A program made the translations under genes and the position numbers. From contig NZ_CP113517.1 of NCBI RefSeq assembly GCF_024360925.2, positions 3,886,001 through 3,950,000 on the forward strand: DNA of 64,000 nucleotides, read 5' to 3'. Below are positions 22,737 through 33,127 of the stretch, in pieces (the stretch's first letter is position 1; each line of letters opens with the position of its first letter). The notes under the pieces are model-generated. The model was not told the origin of the DNA. It saw only the letters and a program-made list of their open reading frames with translations, and did not search any database. The DNA comes from Methylomonas rapida (GTDB lineage Bacteria > Pseudomonadota > Gammaproteobacteria > Methylococcales > Methylomonadaceae).

Positions 22737-25700
22737 TTATTCCTGCTCCATTTCGATATTGACTGCCAACGAACGTATTTCCTTGACCAATACGTTGAAG
22801 GATTCCGGCATACCGGCTTCCATTGTGTGATTACCATCGACGATATTTTTGTACATACGAGTCCTTCCGGTAACATCGTCCGACTTGACCGTCAGCATTT
22901 CCTGCAAGGTATATGCTGCGCCATAGGCTTCCAACGCCCACACCTCCATCTCACCGAAACGTTGTCCGCCGAACTGGGCCTTACCGCCCAACGGCTGCTG
23001 AGTCACCAAACTGTATGGCCCCGTTGAACGGGCATGCATTTTATCGTCGACCAAATGGTTCAATTTCAGCATGTACATATAACCCACGGTGACTTCACGC
23101 TCGAACGGTTCACCGGTCAAACCATCATACAATGTGGTTTGGCCATGCTCGGGCAGGTCTGCCAATTGCAACATGGTACGAATGTCCTCTTCCGAGGCAC
23201 CGTCGAATACAGGGGTCGCCATCGGCACGCCGCCCACCAGATTCGCCGCAAGCTCCAGGATTTCTTTATCGGAAAAGGAACTGAGGTCCTCTTTTCTGCC
23301 ACTGCAGTTATAAATTTTTTCCAGGAAACCTCTGATTTCTTGCACCTTGGCCTGTGCTTCCAACATCTTGCCGATCTTGATACCCAAGCCTTTCGCAGCC
23401 CAGCCCAAGTGTGTCTCCAACACCTGTCCGACGTTCATGCGTGACGGTACACCCAGCGGATTCAACAAAATATCGACTGGATTGCCATCGGCCGTGTATG
23501 GCATGTCTTCTATCGGCACGATTTGCGAGATCACACCCTTGTTACCATGGCGGCCCGCCATCTTGTCACCGGGCTGAATGCGTTTTTTGACGGCCAAATA
23601 AACCTTGACCATTTTCAACACACCTGGCGCCAAATCGTCGCCCATGGTGATTTTCTTTTTCTTCTGCTCGAAACGCTCGTCGAATTCCTTGCGTTGTTGT
23701 TCGACTTGTTCGGCGATGGTTTCCAGATAGACGTTGACATCTTCGTCTTGAGTCTTGATTTTCAATAACTCGGAATGCGTCAAGGTTTCGAGATAATCTT
23801 TAACGATCTCCTCGCCTTTTTTCAAACCATTTGGCCCCTTTTCGGCCTTCTTACCTAGGAGAGTCGACTTCACACGCGCAAAGATGTCGTGCTCGACGAT
23901 CTTCAATTGATCATCCAAATCCTTACGATAACGTTTGATTTCTGCTTCTTCGATTTCCAACGCACGCTTGTCTTTTTTGACGCCGTCGCGAGTAAATACT
24001 TGTACGTCGATCACTGTACCGCGCACGTTGTTCGGCACACGCAGCGAAGTATCTTTTACATCGGCGGCTTTCTCACCGAAAATCGCGCGCAGCAATTTTT
24101 CTTCCGGCGTCAGTTGTGTTTCGCCTTTTGGCGTCACTTTACCGACCAGAATATCGCCGCCTTTGACTTCGGCACCGACATAGACGATGCCGGACTCGTC
24201 CAGTTTGGACAAGGCTTCCTCGCTGACGTTTGGAATATCGGCGGTAATCTCTTCCGGGCTGTGCTTGGTTTCACGCGCCACGCAGGTTTTTTCTTCGATA
24301 TGGATAGTCGTGAAACGGTCTTCCTTCACCACTCGCTCGGAAACCAGGATCGAGTCCTCGAAGTTATAACCGTTCCAAGGCATGAACGCGATCAACATGT
24401 TTTGACCCAATGCCAATTCACCCAAATCGGTCGAAGGGCCATCAGCCAGGATATCGCCTTTTCTAACCAGGTCGCCCAGCTTGACCAAAGGTTTTTGATT
24501 GATACAGGTGTTCTGATTGGAACGGGTGTATTTGATCAGATTGTAGATATCCACACCTGGTACACCGGCAACGGTTTCATCGTCATTGACCCGCACCACG
24601 ATGCGCCCCGCGTCCACGGCCTCGATACGACCACCGCGAGTGGCGACCACGGTTACACCCGAGTCTTTGGCCACGACACGTTCCATGCCGGTACCCACCA
24701 GCGGTTTTTCGGCTCTCAACGTCGGAACCGCTTGCCGCTGCATGTTAGACCCCATCAACGCCCGGTTCGCGTCATCATGCTCCAGGAACGGAATGATGGA
24801 CGCCGCCACGGATACGATCTGCTTGGACGATACGTCCATGTATTGCACGGTATCCGAAGATGCCAAGGTGAATTCGTCTTTGTAACGGCATGACACCAGG
24901 CCTTCGACCAGCTTGCCATTTTCATCGACGGCCACGCTGGACTGCGCGATCACATATTCGCCTTCTTCGATCGCGGAGATGTAATCCACCTGGTCGGTGA
25001 CATAGCCATCGACGACTTTGCGATACGGGGTTTCCAAAAAGCCGTATTCGTTGGTGCGGGCGTAAACCGACAAGGAGTTGATCAAACCGATGTTTGGCCC
25101 CTCCGGCGTTTCGATCGGACATACCCGGCCATAATGGGTCGTGTGAACGTCGCGCACCTCGAACCCGGCACGTTCACGCGCCAAACCGCCTGGACCCAAC
25201 GCCGATACCCGACGCTTATGGGTAACCTGTGACAACGGGTTGTTTTGGTCCATGAATTGGGACAACTGGCTGGAACCGAAGAATTCCTTGACCGCGGCTG
25301 ACACAGGCTTGGCGTTGATGATTTCTTGCGGCATCAAGCCTTCCGAATCGGCCAGGGTCAAGCGCTCTCTGACCGCGCGCTCAACTCGGACCAAGCCGAT
25401 GCGGAATTGGTTTTCGATCATTTCGCCCACCGAACGCACCCGGCGGTTACCCAGATGGTCGATATCGTCCACGACGCCATTGCCATTCCGGATTTTGATC
25501 AGCTCCTTCAATACGTCGATGATGTCTTCCTTGCTGAGCGTACCCGTACCTTCGATCTCTTCGCGACCGAGACGACGGTTGAATTTCATCCGGCCCACGG
25601 CTGACAGGTCGTAACGCTCGTCGGTAAAGAACAGGTTTTCAAACAGATTTTCAGCGGACTCCGCGGTCGGTGGCTCGCCAGGACGCATCATGCGGTAGAT

Positions 25701-26813
25701 CTCTACCAGCGCTTCCATTCGATTACTGGTGGTATCCAAGCGCATGGCATTGGAAATATAGGGACCGCGATCCAGGTCGTTGACATATAGCGTATTGATT
25801 TCGCGCACATCGGCATCGATCAATTTCTGCAATAATGGCTCGGTCAACTCGTCATTGACACTGGCAATCAGCTCGCCGGTCGAGGTGTCGATGACATTAT
25901 GGCCCAAAATTTTGCCATAGAGGTAGTCTCTAGGCACTTCGATTTCAGTAACGCCCGCTTTTTCCAGTTGGCGCACATGTTTCGCGGTGATGCGCCGTCC
26001 TTCTTCGATCAGTACGGCGCCGTCGTGTTTGATGTCAAATACCGCCATTTCGCCGCGCAATCTTTCGGGGATTACGTGGAACATGAACTTATCGGCACTC
26101 AATGAAAATTTGTTGGTATCGAAGAAGATGCTGATCATCTCTTCGTTGTCGTAACCCAAGGCCCGCAGCAGGATGGTAGCCGGAATTTTACGGCGTCTGT
26201 CGATACGGACATACACCGCATCTTTATGATCGAACTCGAAGTCCAACCAGGAGCCACGATAAGGAATTACGCGGGCATTGAATAACAGTTTGCCTGATGA
26301 ATGGGTTTTACCTTTGTCGTGATCGAAGAACACGCCGGGCGATCTGTGCAATTGCGACACGATGACCCGTTCGGTACCGTTGATCACAAAAGTACCATTG
26401 TCGGTCATCAGGGGCAGTTCGCCCATGTAGACTTCTTGTTCACGAATGTCTTTGACGACTTTCGTATTTGCCGGCGCATCTTTGTCATAAATGACCAAAC
26501 GCACTAAAACTCTCAACGGCGCAGCAAAGGTAGCTCCGCGCTGTTGGCACTCTCTTACGTCGAAAGTGGGTTCCCCCAAGCGATATTTTACATACTCGAG
26601 CACCGCATAACCTGAGTGGCTAACCACCGGAAATACGCTGGAAAATGCGGCATGCAAACCTTGATTACGTCGTTTTTCAGGTTGAACACCCAATTGCAAG
26701 AAGTTTGCATACGAATCGATTTGTGTTGCCAAGAGATAGGGAACATCCAGAACTTCTGAACCTTTCCCAAAATTATTACGGATACGCTTTTTTTCGGTAA
26801 AAGAATAGGCCAT
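22737..26813 (-). CDS. rpoB: DNA-directed RNA polymerase subunit beta
   Basis: A 1358-residue beta subunit. The rifampicin pocket reads [20 protein letters not shown] and [11 protein letters not shown], wild-type at the common resistance positions. The C-terminal part has [13 protein letters not shown] and [20 protein letters not shown]. Length is slightly above E. coli (1342). It follows rplL across a 126-base gap that contains a terminator-like hairpin. Confidence 0.99.
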   Translation of the reverse strand: MAYSFTEKKRIRNNFGKGSEVLDVPYLLATQIDSYANFLQLGVQPEKRRNQGLHAAFSSVFPVVSHSGYAVLEYVKYRLGEPTFDVRECQQRGATFAAPLRVLVRLVIYDKDAPANTKVVKDIREQEVYMGELPLMTDNGTFVINGTERVIVSQLHRSPGVFFDHDKGKTHSSGKLLFNARVIPYRGSWLDFEFDHKDAVYVRIDRRRKIPATILLRALGYDNEEMISIFFDTNKFSLSADKFMFHVIPERLRGEMAVFDIKHDGAVLIEEGRRITAKHVRQLEKAGVTEIEVPRDYLYGKILGHNVIDTSTGELIASVNDELTEPLLQKLIDADVREINTLYVNDLDRGPYISNAMRLDTTSNRMEALVEIYRMMRPGEPPTAESAENLFENLFFTDERYDLSAVGRMKFNRRLGREEIEGTGTLSKEDIIDVLKELIKIRNGNGVVDDIDHLGNRRVRSVGEMIENQFRIGLVRVERAVRERLTLADSEGLMPQEIINAKPVSAAVKEFFGSSQLSQFMDQNNPLSQVTHKRRVSALGPGGLARERAGFEVRDVHTTHYGRVCPIETPEGPNIGLINSLSVYARTNEYGFLETPYRKVVDGYVTDQVDYISAIEEGEYVIAQSSVAVDENGKLVEGLVSCRYKDEFTLASSDTVQYMDVSSKQIVSVAASIIPFLEHDDANRALMGSNMQRQAVPTLRAEKPLVGTGMERVVAKDSGVTVVATRGGRIEAVDAGRIVVRVNDDETVAGVPGVDIYNLIKYTRSNQNTCINQKPLVKLGDLVRKGDILADGPSTDLGELALGQNMLIAFMPWNGYNFEDSILVSERVVKEDRFTTIHIEEKTCVARETKHSPEEITADIPNVSEEALSKLDESGIVYVGAEVKGGDILVGKVTPKGETQLTPEEKLLRAIFGEKAADVKDTSLRVPNNVRGTVIDVQVFTRDGVKKDKRALEIEEAEIKRYRKDLDDQLKIVEHDIFARVKSTLLGKKAEKGPNGLKKGEEIVKDYLETLTHSELLKIKTQDEDVNVYLETIAEQVEQQRKEFDERFEQKKKKITMGDDLAPGVLKMVKVYLAVKKRIQPGDKMAGRHGNKGVISQIVPIEDMPYTADGNPVDILLNPLGVPSRMNVGQVLETHLGWAAKGLGIKIGKMLEAQAKVQEIRGFLEKIYNCSGRKEDLSSFSDKEILELAANLVGGVPMATPVFDGASEEDIRTMLQLADLPEHGQTTLYDGLTGEPFEREVTVGYMYMLKLNHLVDDKMHARSTGPYSLVTQQPLGGKAQFGGQRFGEMEVWALEAYGAAYTLQEMLTVKSDDVTGRTRMYKNIVDGNHTMEAGMPESFNVLVKEIRSLAVNIEMEQE

Positions 26814-26870
26814 ATTGCTTCTATACCTTCGTCGTCAGAGATTATTACTACTGCCCATTTTACAAGCAGT

Positions 26871-26898
26871 AAAAGGCCGACGGCAAAATGCCGTCAGC
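26871..26898 (-). terminator. Attenuator between rplL and rpoB
   Basis: On the minus strand the stem GCTGACGGC/GCCGTCGGC (898-890 with 884-876 in the last three digits of position) with a five-base loop is followed by C and TTTT. It lies between rplL and rpoB, where E. coli has a partial terminator that lowers polymerase-gene expression relative to L7/L12. The T-run is short, so leaky termination is likely. Confidence 0.75.
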
Positions 26899-26939
26899 CC
26901 GGTTTGGTAGGCTTATGCCTGATATGCAGATCAAGATAC

Positions 26940-27308
26940 TTATTTGATCTCGGCGGTTGCGCCTGCTGCTTCCAGTTCTTTTTTAGCAGCTTCGGCTTCG
27001 GCTTTGCTGATGCCTTCTTTCAATGTGCTTGGTGCGCCTTCTACCGCGTCTTTGGCTTCTTTCAAGCCCAAGCCGGTGATGCCGCGTACGGCTTTAATAA
27101 CCGCAACTTTGTTGTCGCCGAAACCGGTCAGAACCAGGTCAAACTCGGTTTTTTCTTCTTCAACGGCAGCGGCGGCAGGCGCGGCAGCAACAACGGCCGC
27201 GGCCGCGGATACACCGAATTTTTCTTCCATGGCGGAAATCAGATCAACGATTTCCATAACAGTCATGTTCGCAACTGCTTCCAAGATATCTTCTTTTGAA
27301 ATTGCCAT
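26940..27308 (-). CDS. rplL: 50S ribosomal protein L7/L12
   Basis: A 122-residue acidic stalk protein, present in several copies per ribosome, that recruits translation GTPases. The N-terminal dimerisation part (about 1-35) is followed by an Ala-rich hinge (about 36-52, [15 protein letters not shown]) and the C-terminal domain with [22 protein letters not shown]. It follows rplJ by 44 bases and precedes the attenuator. Confidence 0.98.
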   Translation of the reverse strand: MAISKEDILEAVANMTVMEIVDLISAMEEKFGVSAAAAVVAAAPAAAAVEEEKTEFDLVLTGFGDNKVAVIKAVRGITGLGLKEAKDAVEGAPSTLKEGISKAEAEAAKKELEAAGATAEIK

Positions 27309-27352
27309 TTTTATATTCCTCTATTTTATGCGTATTAACTAGTCGAATCGAT

Positions 27353-27847
27353 TTATGCAGCTTCTTTCTCGTCTCTGACCGCAGCCAAGGTACGAGCCAG
27401 TTTTTCGACTGGAGCCTTCATGACTGACATCAGCATTGCGATACCTTGATCGCGGCTCGGCAATTTCGCCAAACGGTCCAGTTCGGAACCGTCATACGCT
27501 TGACCGCCAATCGCTACGATTTTGGCAATGAGATTTTTATGAGTTTTTGAAAACTCGCTGATCAAACGTCCCGCGCAACCTGGGTCTTCGATAGAAAACG
27601 CCAGAATCAGCGGACCAACCAGCTTGTCCTGCATACATTCGAACTCAGTTCCAGCGACCGCACGTTTTGCCAGAGTGTTTTTGACTACGCGCAAATAAAC
27701 ACCCGTTTCTCTCGCGGTTTTGCGCAGCTCTGTAAGCTCAGTAACTGTCAAACCACGGTATTCCGCCGCAACAGCGGAATGGGCTTTAGCGGCGAATTCA
27801 GCAACTTCCTCTACGACAACTTTTTTGCCATCTAAATTGAGTGCCAC
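27353..27847 (-). CDS. rplJ: 50S ribosomal protein L10
   Basis: A 164-residue uL10 that ties L7/L12 dimers to the 23S stalk base. The N-terminal part has AEYRGLTVTELTELRKTARE and GVYLRVVKNTLAKRAV; the C-terminal helix binds L7/L12. The start is GTG at 27847 with GGAGG at a five-base spacing. The leader just upstream (27853-27985) resembles the autoregulatory L10 leader. Confidence 0.97.
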   Translation of the reverse strand: MALNLDGKKVVVEEVAEFAAKAHSAVAAEYRGLTVTELTELRKTARETGVYLRVVKNTLAKRAVAGTEFECMQDKLVGPLILAFSIEDPGCAGRLISEFSKTHKNLIAKIVAIGGQAYDGSELDRLAKLPSRDQGIAMLMSVMKAPVEKLARTLAAVRDEKEAA

Positions 27848-27852
27848 ATCTA

Positions 27853-27985
27853 CCTCCGGTAGTTTCCCGATATGAATCAGGAGCTATGAAACGCATCTTG
27901 CGATGCCCCTTACGGTTTCTTTCACCACAGTTGGTTAGAGCTCCCGTCTGCGTAGGATAATTAAGCGTCATGCACCTACGGTCTT
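27853..27985 (-). promoter_or_regulatory. L10 leader (ribosomal protein autoregulation element)
   Basis: The 179-base gap between rplA and rplJ folds, on the minus strand, with CGTAGG (27980-27975) pairing with CCTACG (27956-27951) and the downstream GCAGACGGGAG bulge-type sequence. This resembles the gammaproteobacterial L10 leader to which L10-L7/L12 binds to repress rplJ translation. The full fold was judged by eye. Confidence 0.7.
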
Positions 27986-27989
27986 TGAC

Positions 27990-28012
27990 GGTTGCCGAAG
28001 GACTCGGCAACC
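27990..28012 (-). other. Hairpin at the end of rplA
   Basis: A perfect 9-bp stem GGTTGCCGA/TCGGCAACC with a five-base loop, starting 15 bases after the rplA stop. No T-run follows, so it looks more like an RNA-processing or 3'-protecting hairpin between the rplKA and rplJL parts of the transcript than a terminator. Confidence 0.55.
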
Positions 28013-28026
28013 CAAAGTCTTTTGTA

Positions 28027-28722
28027 TTAGATTTCGATACTGTTTTGATCGATCCACAGACCGGGGCCCATGGTTGAAGAAAGAGAGATTTTTTTCAGAT
28101 AAACGCCTTTCGCCGCCGTCGGCTTGGCTTTTTTCAGGTCTCCAATCAGAAATTCCAAATTTTGTTTGATCGAATTTTCGTCAAAAGACACTTTGCCAAT
28201 CGAACAATGAATGATGCCGGATTTGTCGGTACGGTATCTAACCTGCCCCGATTTTGCATTTTTTACCGCTGTAACGACATCGGGTGTCACGGTGCCGACT
28301 TTTGGGTTAGGCATCAAACCGCGCGGCCCCAGAATTTGACCCAATTGACCGACCACACGCATTGCATCAGGCGAAGCGATCACGACATCAAAATTCATTT
28401 CTCCACGTTTGACCTGCTCGGCCAGGTCATCCATGCCCACGACGTCGGCACCGGCTTCTCTGGCGGCATCGGCATTAGGACCTTGGGTGAACACTGCAAC
28501 ACGTACGCTTTTACCCGTACCATGCGGCAATACGGAGGCGCCACGCACATTTTGATCGGATTTGCGCGGATCGACACCCAGGTTGACGCTGACATCAATC
28601 GATTCATCGAATTTGCTGTTAGCGAATTCTTTCAACAAGCTCACGGCTTCGGCAACAGAATATTGCTTGCTGCTGGAGACTTTTTCTCTGATTGCTTTTG
28701 CTTTTTTGCTCAACTTAGCCAT
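28027..28722 (-). CDS. rplA: 50S ribosomal protein L1
   Basis: A 231-residue uL1 forming the mobile stalk that releases deacylated tRNA from the E site; in E. coli it also represses rplK-rplA translation. Conserved regions are [32 protein letters not shown] and [18 protein letters not shown]. The ATG overlaps the rplK stop by one base (TAATG). Confidence 0.98.
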   Translation of the reverse strand: MAKLSKKAKAIREKVSSSKQYSVAEAVSLLKEFANSKFDESIDVSVNLGVDPRKSDQNVRGASVLPHGTGKSVRVAVFTQGPNADAAREAGADVVGMDDLAEQVKRGEMNFDVVIASPDAMRVVGQLGQILGPRGLMPNPKVGTVTPDVVTAVKNAKSGQVRYRTDKSGIIHCSIGKVSFDENSIKQNLEFLIGDLKKAKPTAAKGVYLKKISLSSTMGPGLWIDQNSIEI

Positions 28723-29153
28723 TACACGCCCTCCACGTTCAAGCCCATGCTGCGAGCGCTTCCCGCAATAATTCTAATTGCCGCATCCATGTCGGCGGCA
28801 TTCAAATCTTCCATTTTGGTTTTCGCAATCTCTTCCAACTGCGCACGAGTTACGGTACCTACTTTATTGGAGTTAGGCTTGCTGCTTCCGCTTTTAATGC
28901 CAGCGGCTTTTTTCAACAGAATGGAAGCGGGGGGTGTTTTGGTAACGAAGGTGAAACTTTTATCACTATAGACAGTGATAACAACAGGCAGTGGCAGCCC
29001 TTTTTCGACATCTTGGGTTCTCGCATTGAACGCCTTGCAAAACTCCATGATGTTGACACCACGCTGACCCAACGCTGGACCAACCGGAGGACTAGGATTC
29101 GCTTCGCCTGCTTTTACTTGCAGCTTGATATAGGAATCAATCTTTTTTGCCAT
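28722..29153 (-). CDS. rplK: 50S ribosomal protein L11
   Basis: A 143-residue uL11 at the GTPase-associated centre, the sensor partner of RelA. The N-domain has [20 protein letters not shown] with the proline pair bound by thiostrepton-type drugs; the C-domain binds the 1070 region of 23S rRNA. It is separated from nusG by a terminator at 29200-29231, so rplK probably has its own promoter in the remaining short gap or depends on read-through. Confidence 0.98.
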   Translation of the reverse strand: MAKKIDSYIKLQVKAGEANPSPPVGPALGQRGVNIMEFCKAFNARTQDVEKGLPLPVVITVYSDKSFTFVTKTPPASILLKKAAGIKSGSSKPNSNKVGTVTRAQLEEIAKTKMEDLNAADMDAAIRIIAGSARSMGLNVEGV

Positions 29154-29199
29154 TTTTTACTCCTAAACGGGTACAAACGCTTTTAGGCTCCCCAACAAA

Positions 29200-29231
29200 C
29201 AAAAATCCCCGCCATTAAAAATGGCAGGGAT
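29200..29231 (-). terminator. Terminator between nusG and rplK
   Basis: On the minus strand ATCCCTGCCAT pairs with ATGGCGGGGAT (one T-G pair, five-base loop) and is followed by TTTTGTTTG. It lies 24 bases after the nusG stop. It should end or reduce transcripts from the tufB-secE-nusG unit before rplK. Confidence 0.85.
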
Positions 29232-29254
29232 CCCTAAAATTTTCTTATGAGAAA

Positions 29255-29788
29255 TTAGACTTTCTCAACCTGCACAAACTCAAGCTCCACAGGTGTAGAC
29301 CGACCAAAAATCAGCACCGATACTCGCAGGCGACTTTTTTCGTAATTGACTTCTTCGATACTACCATTGAAATCCTTGAACGGACCGTCAATGATACGAA
29401 TGACTTCACCAACCTCAAACAGAATCTTGGGCCTAGGCTTATTGACGCCTTCTTCCACTCTGTTCAGGATTGCCATGGCTTCCTTATCCGAAATTGGCGA
29501 AGGCCTGTCGGATGCACCACCAATAAATCCCAAGACCCTTGGCACATTCCTTACCAAGTGCCAGGTTTCGTCATTAAGTTCCATTTGCACCAGGACGTAG
29601 CCTGGAAAAAACTTTCTTTCGCTTTTCCGCTGCTGCCCCATCTTCATTTCGACAACTTCTTCGGTTGGAACCAGAATCTTGCCGAAATATTGCTCTAGGC
29701 CTTCGCGTTTTATTCTCTCTTCAAGCGCCTGTTTAACCTTGTTTTCATAGTTTGAGTAGGCGTGTACCACATACCAGCGCAGAGACAT
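29255..29788 (-). CDS. nusG: Transcription termination/antitermination factor NusG
   Basis: A 177-residue factor that rides on RNA polymerase, suppresses pausing and links to Rho or S10. The NGN domain opens [20 protein letters not shown]; the C-terminal KOW domain holds [19 protein letters not shown]. The frame is open 21 residues further upstream, but ATG 29788 gives the family start and overlaps the secE stop by one base (TAATG). Confidence 0.97.
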   Translation of the reverse strand: MSLRWYVVHAYSNYENKVKQALEERIKREGLEQYFGKILVPTEEVVEMKMGQQRKSERKFFPGYVLVQMELNDETWHLVRNVPRVLGFIGGASDRPSPISDKEAMAILNRVEEGVNKPRPKILFEVGEVIRIIDGPFKDFNGSIEEVNYEKSRLRVSVLIFGRSTPVELEFVQVEKV

Positions 29789-30168
29789 TATTGCATCCCC
29801 TGATTCATCAGCAGCTGTACAGCCCAGAATAAAAACATATCCAACAACCAAAGGATCAGACCAACAACAAAGACCATTGTAAACACTAACAATGTAGTCC
29901 TGACCGTCTCATCTTTGGTGGGCCAAACCACACGCCTCATTTCCTGCTTGGACTCGCCAATGAATTGCCATACCGCTCGCCCTCTGGCAGTGGTAAAGCA
30001 TATCCCGACGGACAAAGCCACGATAATGACCAAGCCCAATACACGATATAACAGCATTAAATCAGAGAAATGATAGAACGCAACTACGCCGGCCGTTATT
30101 AAAACTGGACAAATTACCAGTTTTACGATATCTGCTACCGAGGTAACTTCTTCTGCTTGTGCGTTCAT
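29788..30168 (-). CDS. secE: Preprotein translocase subunit SecE
   Basis: A 126-residue inner-membrane protein that clamps SecY in the Sec channel. It has three predicted membrane helices (about 17-36, 40-60 and 92-118), the gammaproteobacterial long form. The conserved amphipathic stretch and third helix are in [20 protein letters not shown]. It is directly coupled to nusG. Confidence 0.96.
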   Translation of the reverse strand: MNAQAEEVTSVADIVKLVICPVLITAGVVAFYHFSDLMLLYRVLGLVIIVALSVGICFTTARGRAVWQFIGESKQEMRRVVWPTKDETVRTTLLVFTMVFVVGLILWLLDMFLFWAVQLLMNQGMQ

Positions 30169-30200
30169 TTTAATTTTCTATTTTTTGAATGTATTTCTGG

Positions 30201-30276
30201 TGGCAGGCCAGGAGGGACTCGAACCCCCAACTTGCGGTTTTGGAGACCGCTGCTCTACCAATTGAACTACTGACCT
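30201..30276 (-). tRNA. tRNA-Trp (anticodon CCA)
   Basis: A 76-base cloverleaf starting AGGTCAGTAGTTCAATTGG, anticodon loop CTCCAAA, T-loop GGTTCGA and encoded CCA end. It lies between tuf copy 2 and secE, a common gammaproteobacterial arrangement, and is probably processed from their shared transcript. Confidence 0.96.
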
Positions 30277-30310
30277 ATTCCAGAAACATTTAACTCAGCT
30301 ATCGATTGAA

Positions 30311-31501
30311 TTATTCAATGATAGAGGCAACGACACCCGCACCCACGGTACGACCACCTTCACGAATTGCGAAACGCAAACCATCTTCCATCGCGATCGG
30401 CGCGATCAGTTTCACGGTTACCGCGATATTGTCGCCAGGCATAACCATTTCAACACCTTCCGGCAACTCGACCGCACCGGTTACGTCGGTGGTTCTGAAG
30501 TAGAACTGCGGACGATAGCCGTTGAAGAATGGGGTATGGCGACCGCCCTCGTCTTTTGACAAGACGTAGATTTCTGCTTTGAAATGTGAGTGCGGTTTAA
30601 TGCTATTTACGTGCGCCAAGACTTGACCACGCTCTACTTCGTCGCGTTTGGTACCACGCAACAACACACCTACGTTATCGCCCGCTTGACCTTGATCCAG
30701 CAACTTGCGGAACATTTCCACGCCAGTACAGGTGGTTTTGATGGTGTCTTTGATACCAACGATCTCGACTTCTTCACCGACTTTGATGATACCGCGCTCT
30801 ACACGACCGGTTACCACGGTGCCGCGACCAGAAATCGAGAATACGTCTTCGATCGGCATCAGGAATTTGCCGTCAATAGCGCGCTCTGGCTCAGGGATAT
30901 ATGTATCCAGGGCTTCAACCAGTTTTACGACAGATTGAACGCCGATTTCGCTTTGCTCGCCCTCTAAGGCTTTCAACGCCGAACCCACGATGATCGGAGT
31001 GTCGTCGCCTGGGAATTCGTATTGATTCAACAATTCGCGGATTTCCATCTCAACCAGCTCGATCAACTCAGGATCGTCAACCATGTCGGCCTTGTTCAGG
31101 AATACCACGATGTAGGGCACACCTACTTGGCGAGACAACAGGATGTGTTCGCGGGTTTGCGGCATAGGACCATCGGCCGCGGAGCAAACCAGGATGGCTC
31201 CGTCCATTTGGGCCGCACCGGTGATCATGTTTTTAACATAGTCGGCGTGACCTGGGCAGTCTACGTGCGCATAGTGACGCGTAGCTGACTCATATTCTAC
31301 GTGCGAGGTAGAAATAGTGATACCACGTGCGCGTTCTTCTGGGGCATTGTCAATTTGATCGAAAGCTTTTGCTTCACCGCCTTGCAACTCCGCCATTACC
31401 TTGGTCAGGGCTGCAGTCAGCGTGGTTTTACCATGGTCAACGTGACCAATCGTACCGACGTTTACGTGCGGTTTTTTTCTTTCAAATTTTTCTTTAGCCA
31501 T
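30311..31501 (-). CDS. tuf: Elongation factor Tu, copy 2 (tRNA operon)
   Basis: A 396-residue EF-Tu, identical in protein sequence to copy 1 at 14110-15300. The P-loop GHVDHGKT is at 19-26. It lies behind tRNA-Tyr, tRNA-Gly and tRNA-Thr, the tufB arrangement of E. coli, and before tRNA-Trp-secE-nusG. Silent differences from copy 1 are few; the two genes diverge abruptly just upstream of the ATG and after the stop, so the homogenised tract is limited to the coding region. Confidence 0.99.
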   Translation of the reverse strand: MAKEKFERKKPHVNVGTIGHVDHGKTTLTAALTKVMAELQGGEAKAFDQIDNAPEERARGITISTSHVEYESATRHYAHVDCPGHADYVKNMITGAAQMDGAILVCSAADGPMPQTREHILLSRQVGVPYIVVFLNKADMVDDPELIELVEMEIRELLNQYEFPGDDTPIIVGSALKALEGEQSEIGVQSVVKLVEALDTYIPEPERAIDGKFLMPIEDVFSISGRGTVVTGRVERGIIKVGEEVEIVGIKDTIKTTCTGVEMFRKLLDQGQAGDNVGVLLRGTKRDEVERGQVLAHVNSIKPHSHFKAEIYVLSKDEGGRHTPFFNGYRPQFYFRTTDVTGAVELPEGVEMVMPGDNIAVTVKLIAPIAMEDGLRFAIREGGRTVGAGVVASIIE

Positions 31502-31536
31502 TACGAAAACACCCTAGAAGAACAATTAATCAAAAC

Positions 31537-31612
<76 letters not shown>

Positions 31613-31633
31613 GACATTACCGTAGCCAAAAAA

Positions 31634-31707
31634 TGGAGCGGGTGATGGGAATCGAACCCACGTGATCAGCTTGGAAGGCTGGAGTTCTACCATTGAACTA
31701 CACCCGC
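31634..31707 (-). tRNA. tRNA-Gly (anticodon TCC)
   Basis: A 74-base cloverleaf starting GCGGGTGTAGTTCAATGG, anticodon loop CTTCCAA, T-loop GGTTCGA and encoded CCA. It is the middle tRNA of the tufB cluster. Confidence 0.96.
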
Positions 31708-31726
31708 AGATCCAATTCAAATTTGA

Positions 31727-31811
31727 TGGTGGAGGGGGGAGGATTCGAACCTCCGAAGGTAGAACCGGCAGATTTACAGTCTGATCCCTTTGGCCGCTCG
31801 GGAACCCCTCC
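31727..31811 (-). tRNA. tRNA-Tyr (anticodon GTA)
   Basis: An 85-base tRNA with the long variable arm of the tyrosine type, anticodon loop CTGTAAA, T-loop GGTTCGA and encoded CCA. It is first in the cluster, about 10 bases after the predicted transcription start. Confidence 0.96.
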
Positions 31812-31827
31812 TTCATGTAATTTGGTC

Positions 31828-31856
31828 ATTATCCTTACATCAACCAACTCGGTCAA
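31828..31856 (-). promoter_or_regulatory. Sigma-70 promoter of the tRNA-tuf operon
   Basis: On the minus strand TTGACC (31856-31851), a 17-base spacer and GATAAT (31833-31828), with an A/T-rich stretch just upstream that could act as an UP element. Start is expected near 31820, shortly before tRNA-Tyr. Confidence 0.82.
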
Positions 31857-31888
31857 GTTTTTTTTCAAAAAACTTAAAAATTTTTTAT

Positions 31889-32455
31889 TTATTGGGCAAG
31901 ACTGTTATTAATCGCAGCCAGATCACCTGAAATCAGCGCGTTCATTTCGCCCTCCAGGCGACCAAACAGACCATCCCAAATCGTGAACACTTGAGATGAA
32001 GGCCTGGAGAGCACATAATCAGCGACATTACCCCCATTCGAGGGTCGACCGATACCCAATCTCAAGCGGAAAAAATCTCGTGTATCGATGTGAGCAATAA
32101 TATCCCTCAAGCCATTATGCCCCGCATGCCCGCCATCACGCTTCATTTTTACCGAGCCTTCTGGCAGATCCAATTCATCATGAACCACCAACAACTCATC
32201 AGGCTTGAATTTGTAGTAGCGTAGCACCTTACCTACCGACGAGCCACTTCTATTCATAAAAGTCATCGGCTTCAACAAGACCAACTTATGCCCCGATATA
32301 TCGAGACCGGCAACCTCCCCTTGGAACTGAGTATTGGCCGACCATCGCGCACCTTGCGCCCCAACCAAGTGATCCACAAAAAGAAACCCGGCATTGTGCC
32401 GGGTTCTTTCATACTGCTGCCCCGGATTCCCGAGACCCACGATCAGCTTAATCAT
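31889..32455 (-). CDS. pth: Peptidyl-tRNA hydrolase
   Basis: A 188-residue cytoplasmic enzyme that frees tRNA from prematurely released peptidyl-tRNA. Motifs are LIVGLGNPGQQYERTRHNAG (with the catalytic His in RHNAG), KPMTFMNRSG and HDELDLPEGSVKMKRDGGHAGHNGL-type sequence. ATG 32455 is preferred to the TTG just before it. It follows rplY by 15 bases, as in related genomes. Confidence 0.97.
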   Translation of the reverse strand: MIKLIVGLGNPGQQYERTRHNAGFLFVDHLVGAQGARWSANTQFQGEVAGLDISGHKLVLLKPMTFMNRSGSSVGKVLRYYKFKPDELLVVHDELDLPEGSVKMKRDGGHAGHNGLRDIIAHIDTRDFFRLRLGIGRPSNGGNVADYVLSRPSSQVFTIWDGLFGRLEGEMNALISGDLAAINNSLAQ

Positions 32456-32470
32456 CAAGCAATCGCATGA

Positions 32471-33079
32471 TTATGCAGAAGCTTCCTCGGAAGCGCTCTC
32501 GCCTTTCGGTTTTGAGATCTGCACAACCGGATGATCATGCTCAGAACCTTGTTGCAATTCCGGAATTTCTACCCCTGCAGGCAAAACCAGATCGGACAAA
32601 TGCAAAGTAACACCCACATCGACATTGGCCATATCGACCTCGATGAACTCAGGCAATGCGGAAGGCATGCAAGCTACTTCGACATCAGCCATGGCATGAC
32701 TGACGGCGCCGCCTTTTTTCACACCGATAGATGTCGCTTCATTAATGAAATGCAGCGGAACATGGACTTTAACCTTATGGCTTTCGTCGACGCGCATAAA
32801 GTCGATGTGCAGAATTTGCGGCTTCGCCGGATGACGCTGAATGTGCTTCAAAATAGCTTTTTCAGTCCTGCCGTCAACCTTGATATCCAACACATGCGAG
32901 TAAACGGCTTCGTGAGCCAATTGCTTCAACAACTCATTGTGATCCAAAACCAACATCGCAGGCGCTTCACTGCCGCCATAAATCACAGCCGGCACTTTGC
33001 CTTGACGACGAACGATTTTCGCCGCACTACTACCCGTTGCACTGCGAGTTTCCGCAACAAATTCAAACACGTTAGCCAT
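32471..33079 (-). CDS. rplY: 50S ribosomal protein L25 (general stress protein Ctc type)
   Basis: A 202-residue bL25 of the long, two-domain CTC type that binds 5S rRNA. The L25 domain is at about 5-92 (GKVPAVIYGGSEAPAML), followed by a TL5 beta domain and an acidic Ser/Glu tail. ATG 33079 has GGAG at a suitable distance; an in-frame TTG lies 12 bases upstream. It sits between prs and pth. Confidence 0.96.
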   Translation of the reverse strand: MANVFEFVAETRSATGSSAAKIVRRQGKVPAVIYGGSEAPAMLVLDHNELLKQLAHEAVYSHVLDIKVDGRTEKAILKHIQRHPAKPQILHIDFMRVDESHKVKVHVPLHFINEATSIGVKKGGAVSHAMADVEVACMPSALPEFIEVDMANVDVGVTLHLSDLVLPAGVEIPELQQGSEHDHPVVQISKPKGESASEEASA

Positions 33080-33127
33080 TATTTTCTCCAAAAGCCTGTT
33101 CTACAAGCACTACTCAATAGTTATAAA

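Noticed and set aside
23889..24893. 334-codon plus-strand open frame inside rpoB
   Set aside because: It lies antisense to a complete, conserved rpoB; composition follows from rpoB codon use and the protein looks like no known family.
22737..26813. Possible rifampicin-resistance change in rpoB
   Set aside because: The cluster I region reads as wild type at the common resistance positions by eye.
31857..31888. A/T hairpin after pth as a terminator
   Set aside because: AAGTTTTTT and AAAAAAAACTT can pair, but the stem is nearly all A-T and overlaps the tRNA-operon promoter region; more likely an UP-element-type stretch.
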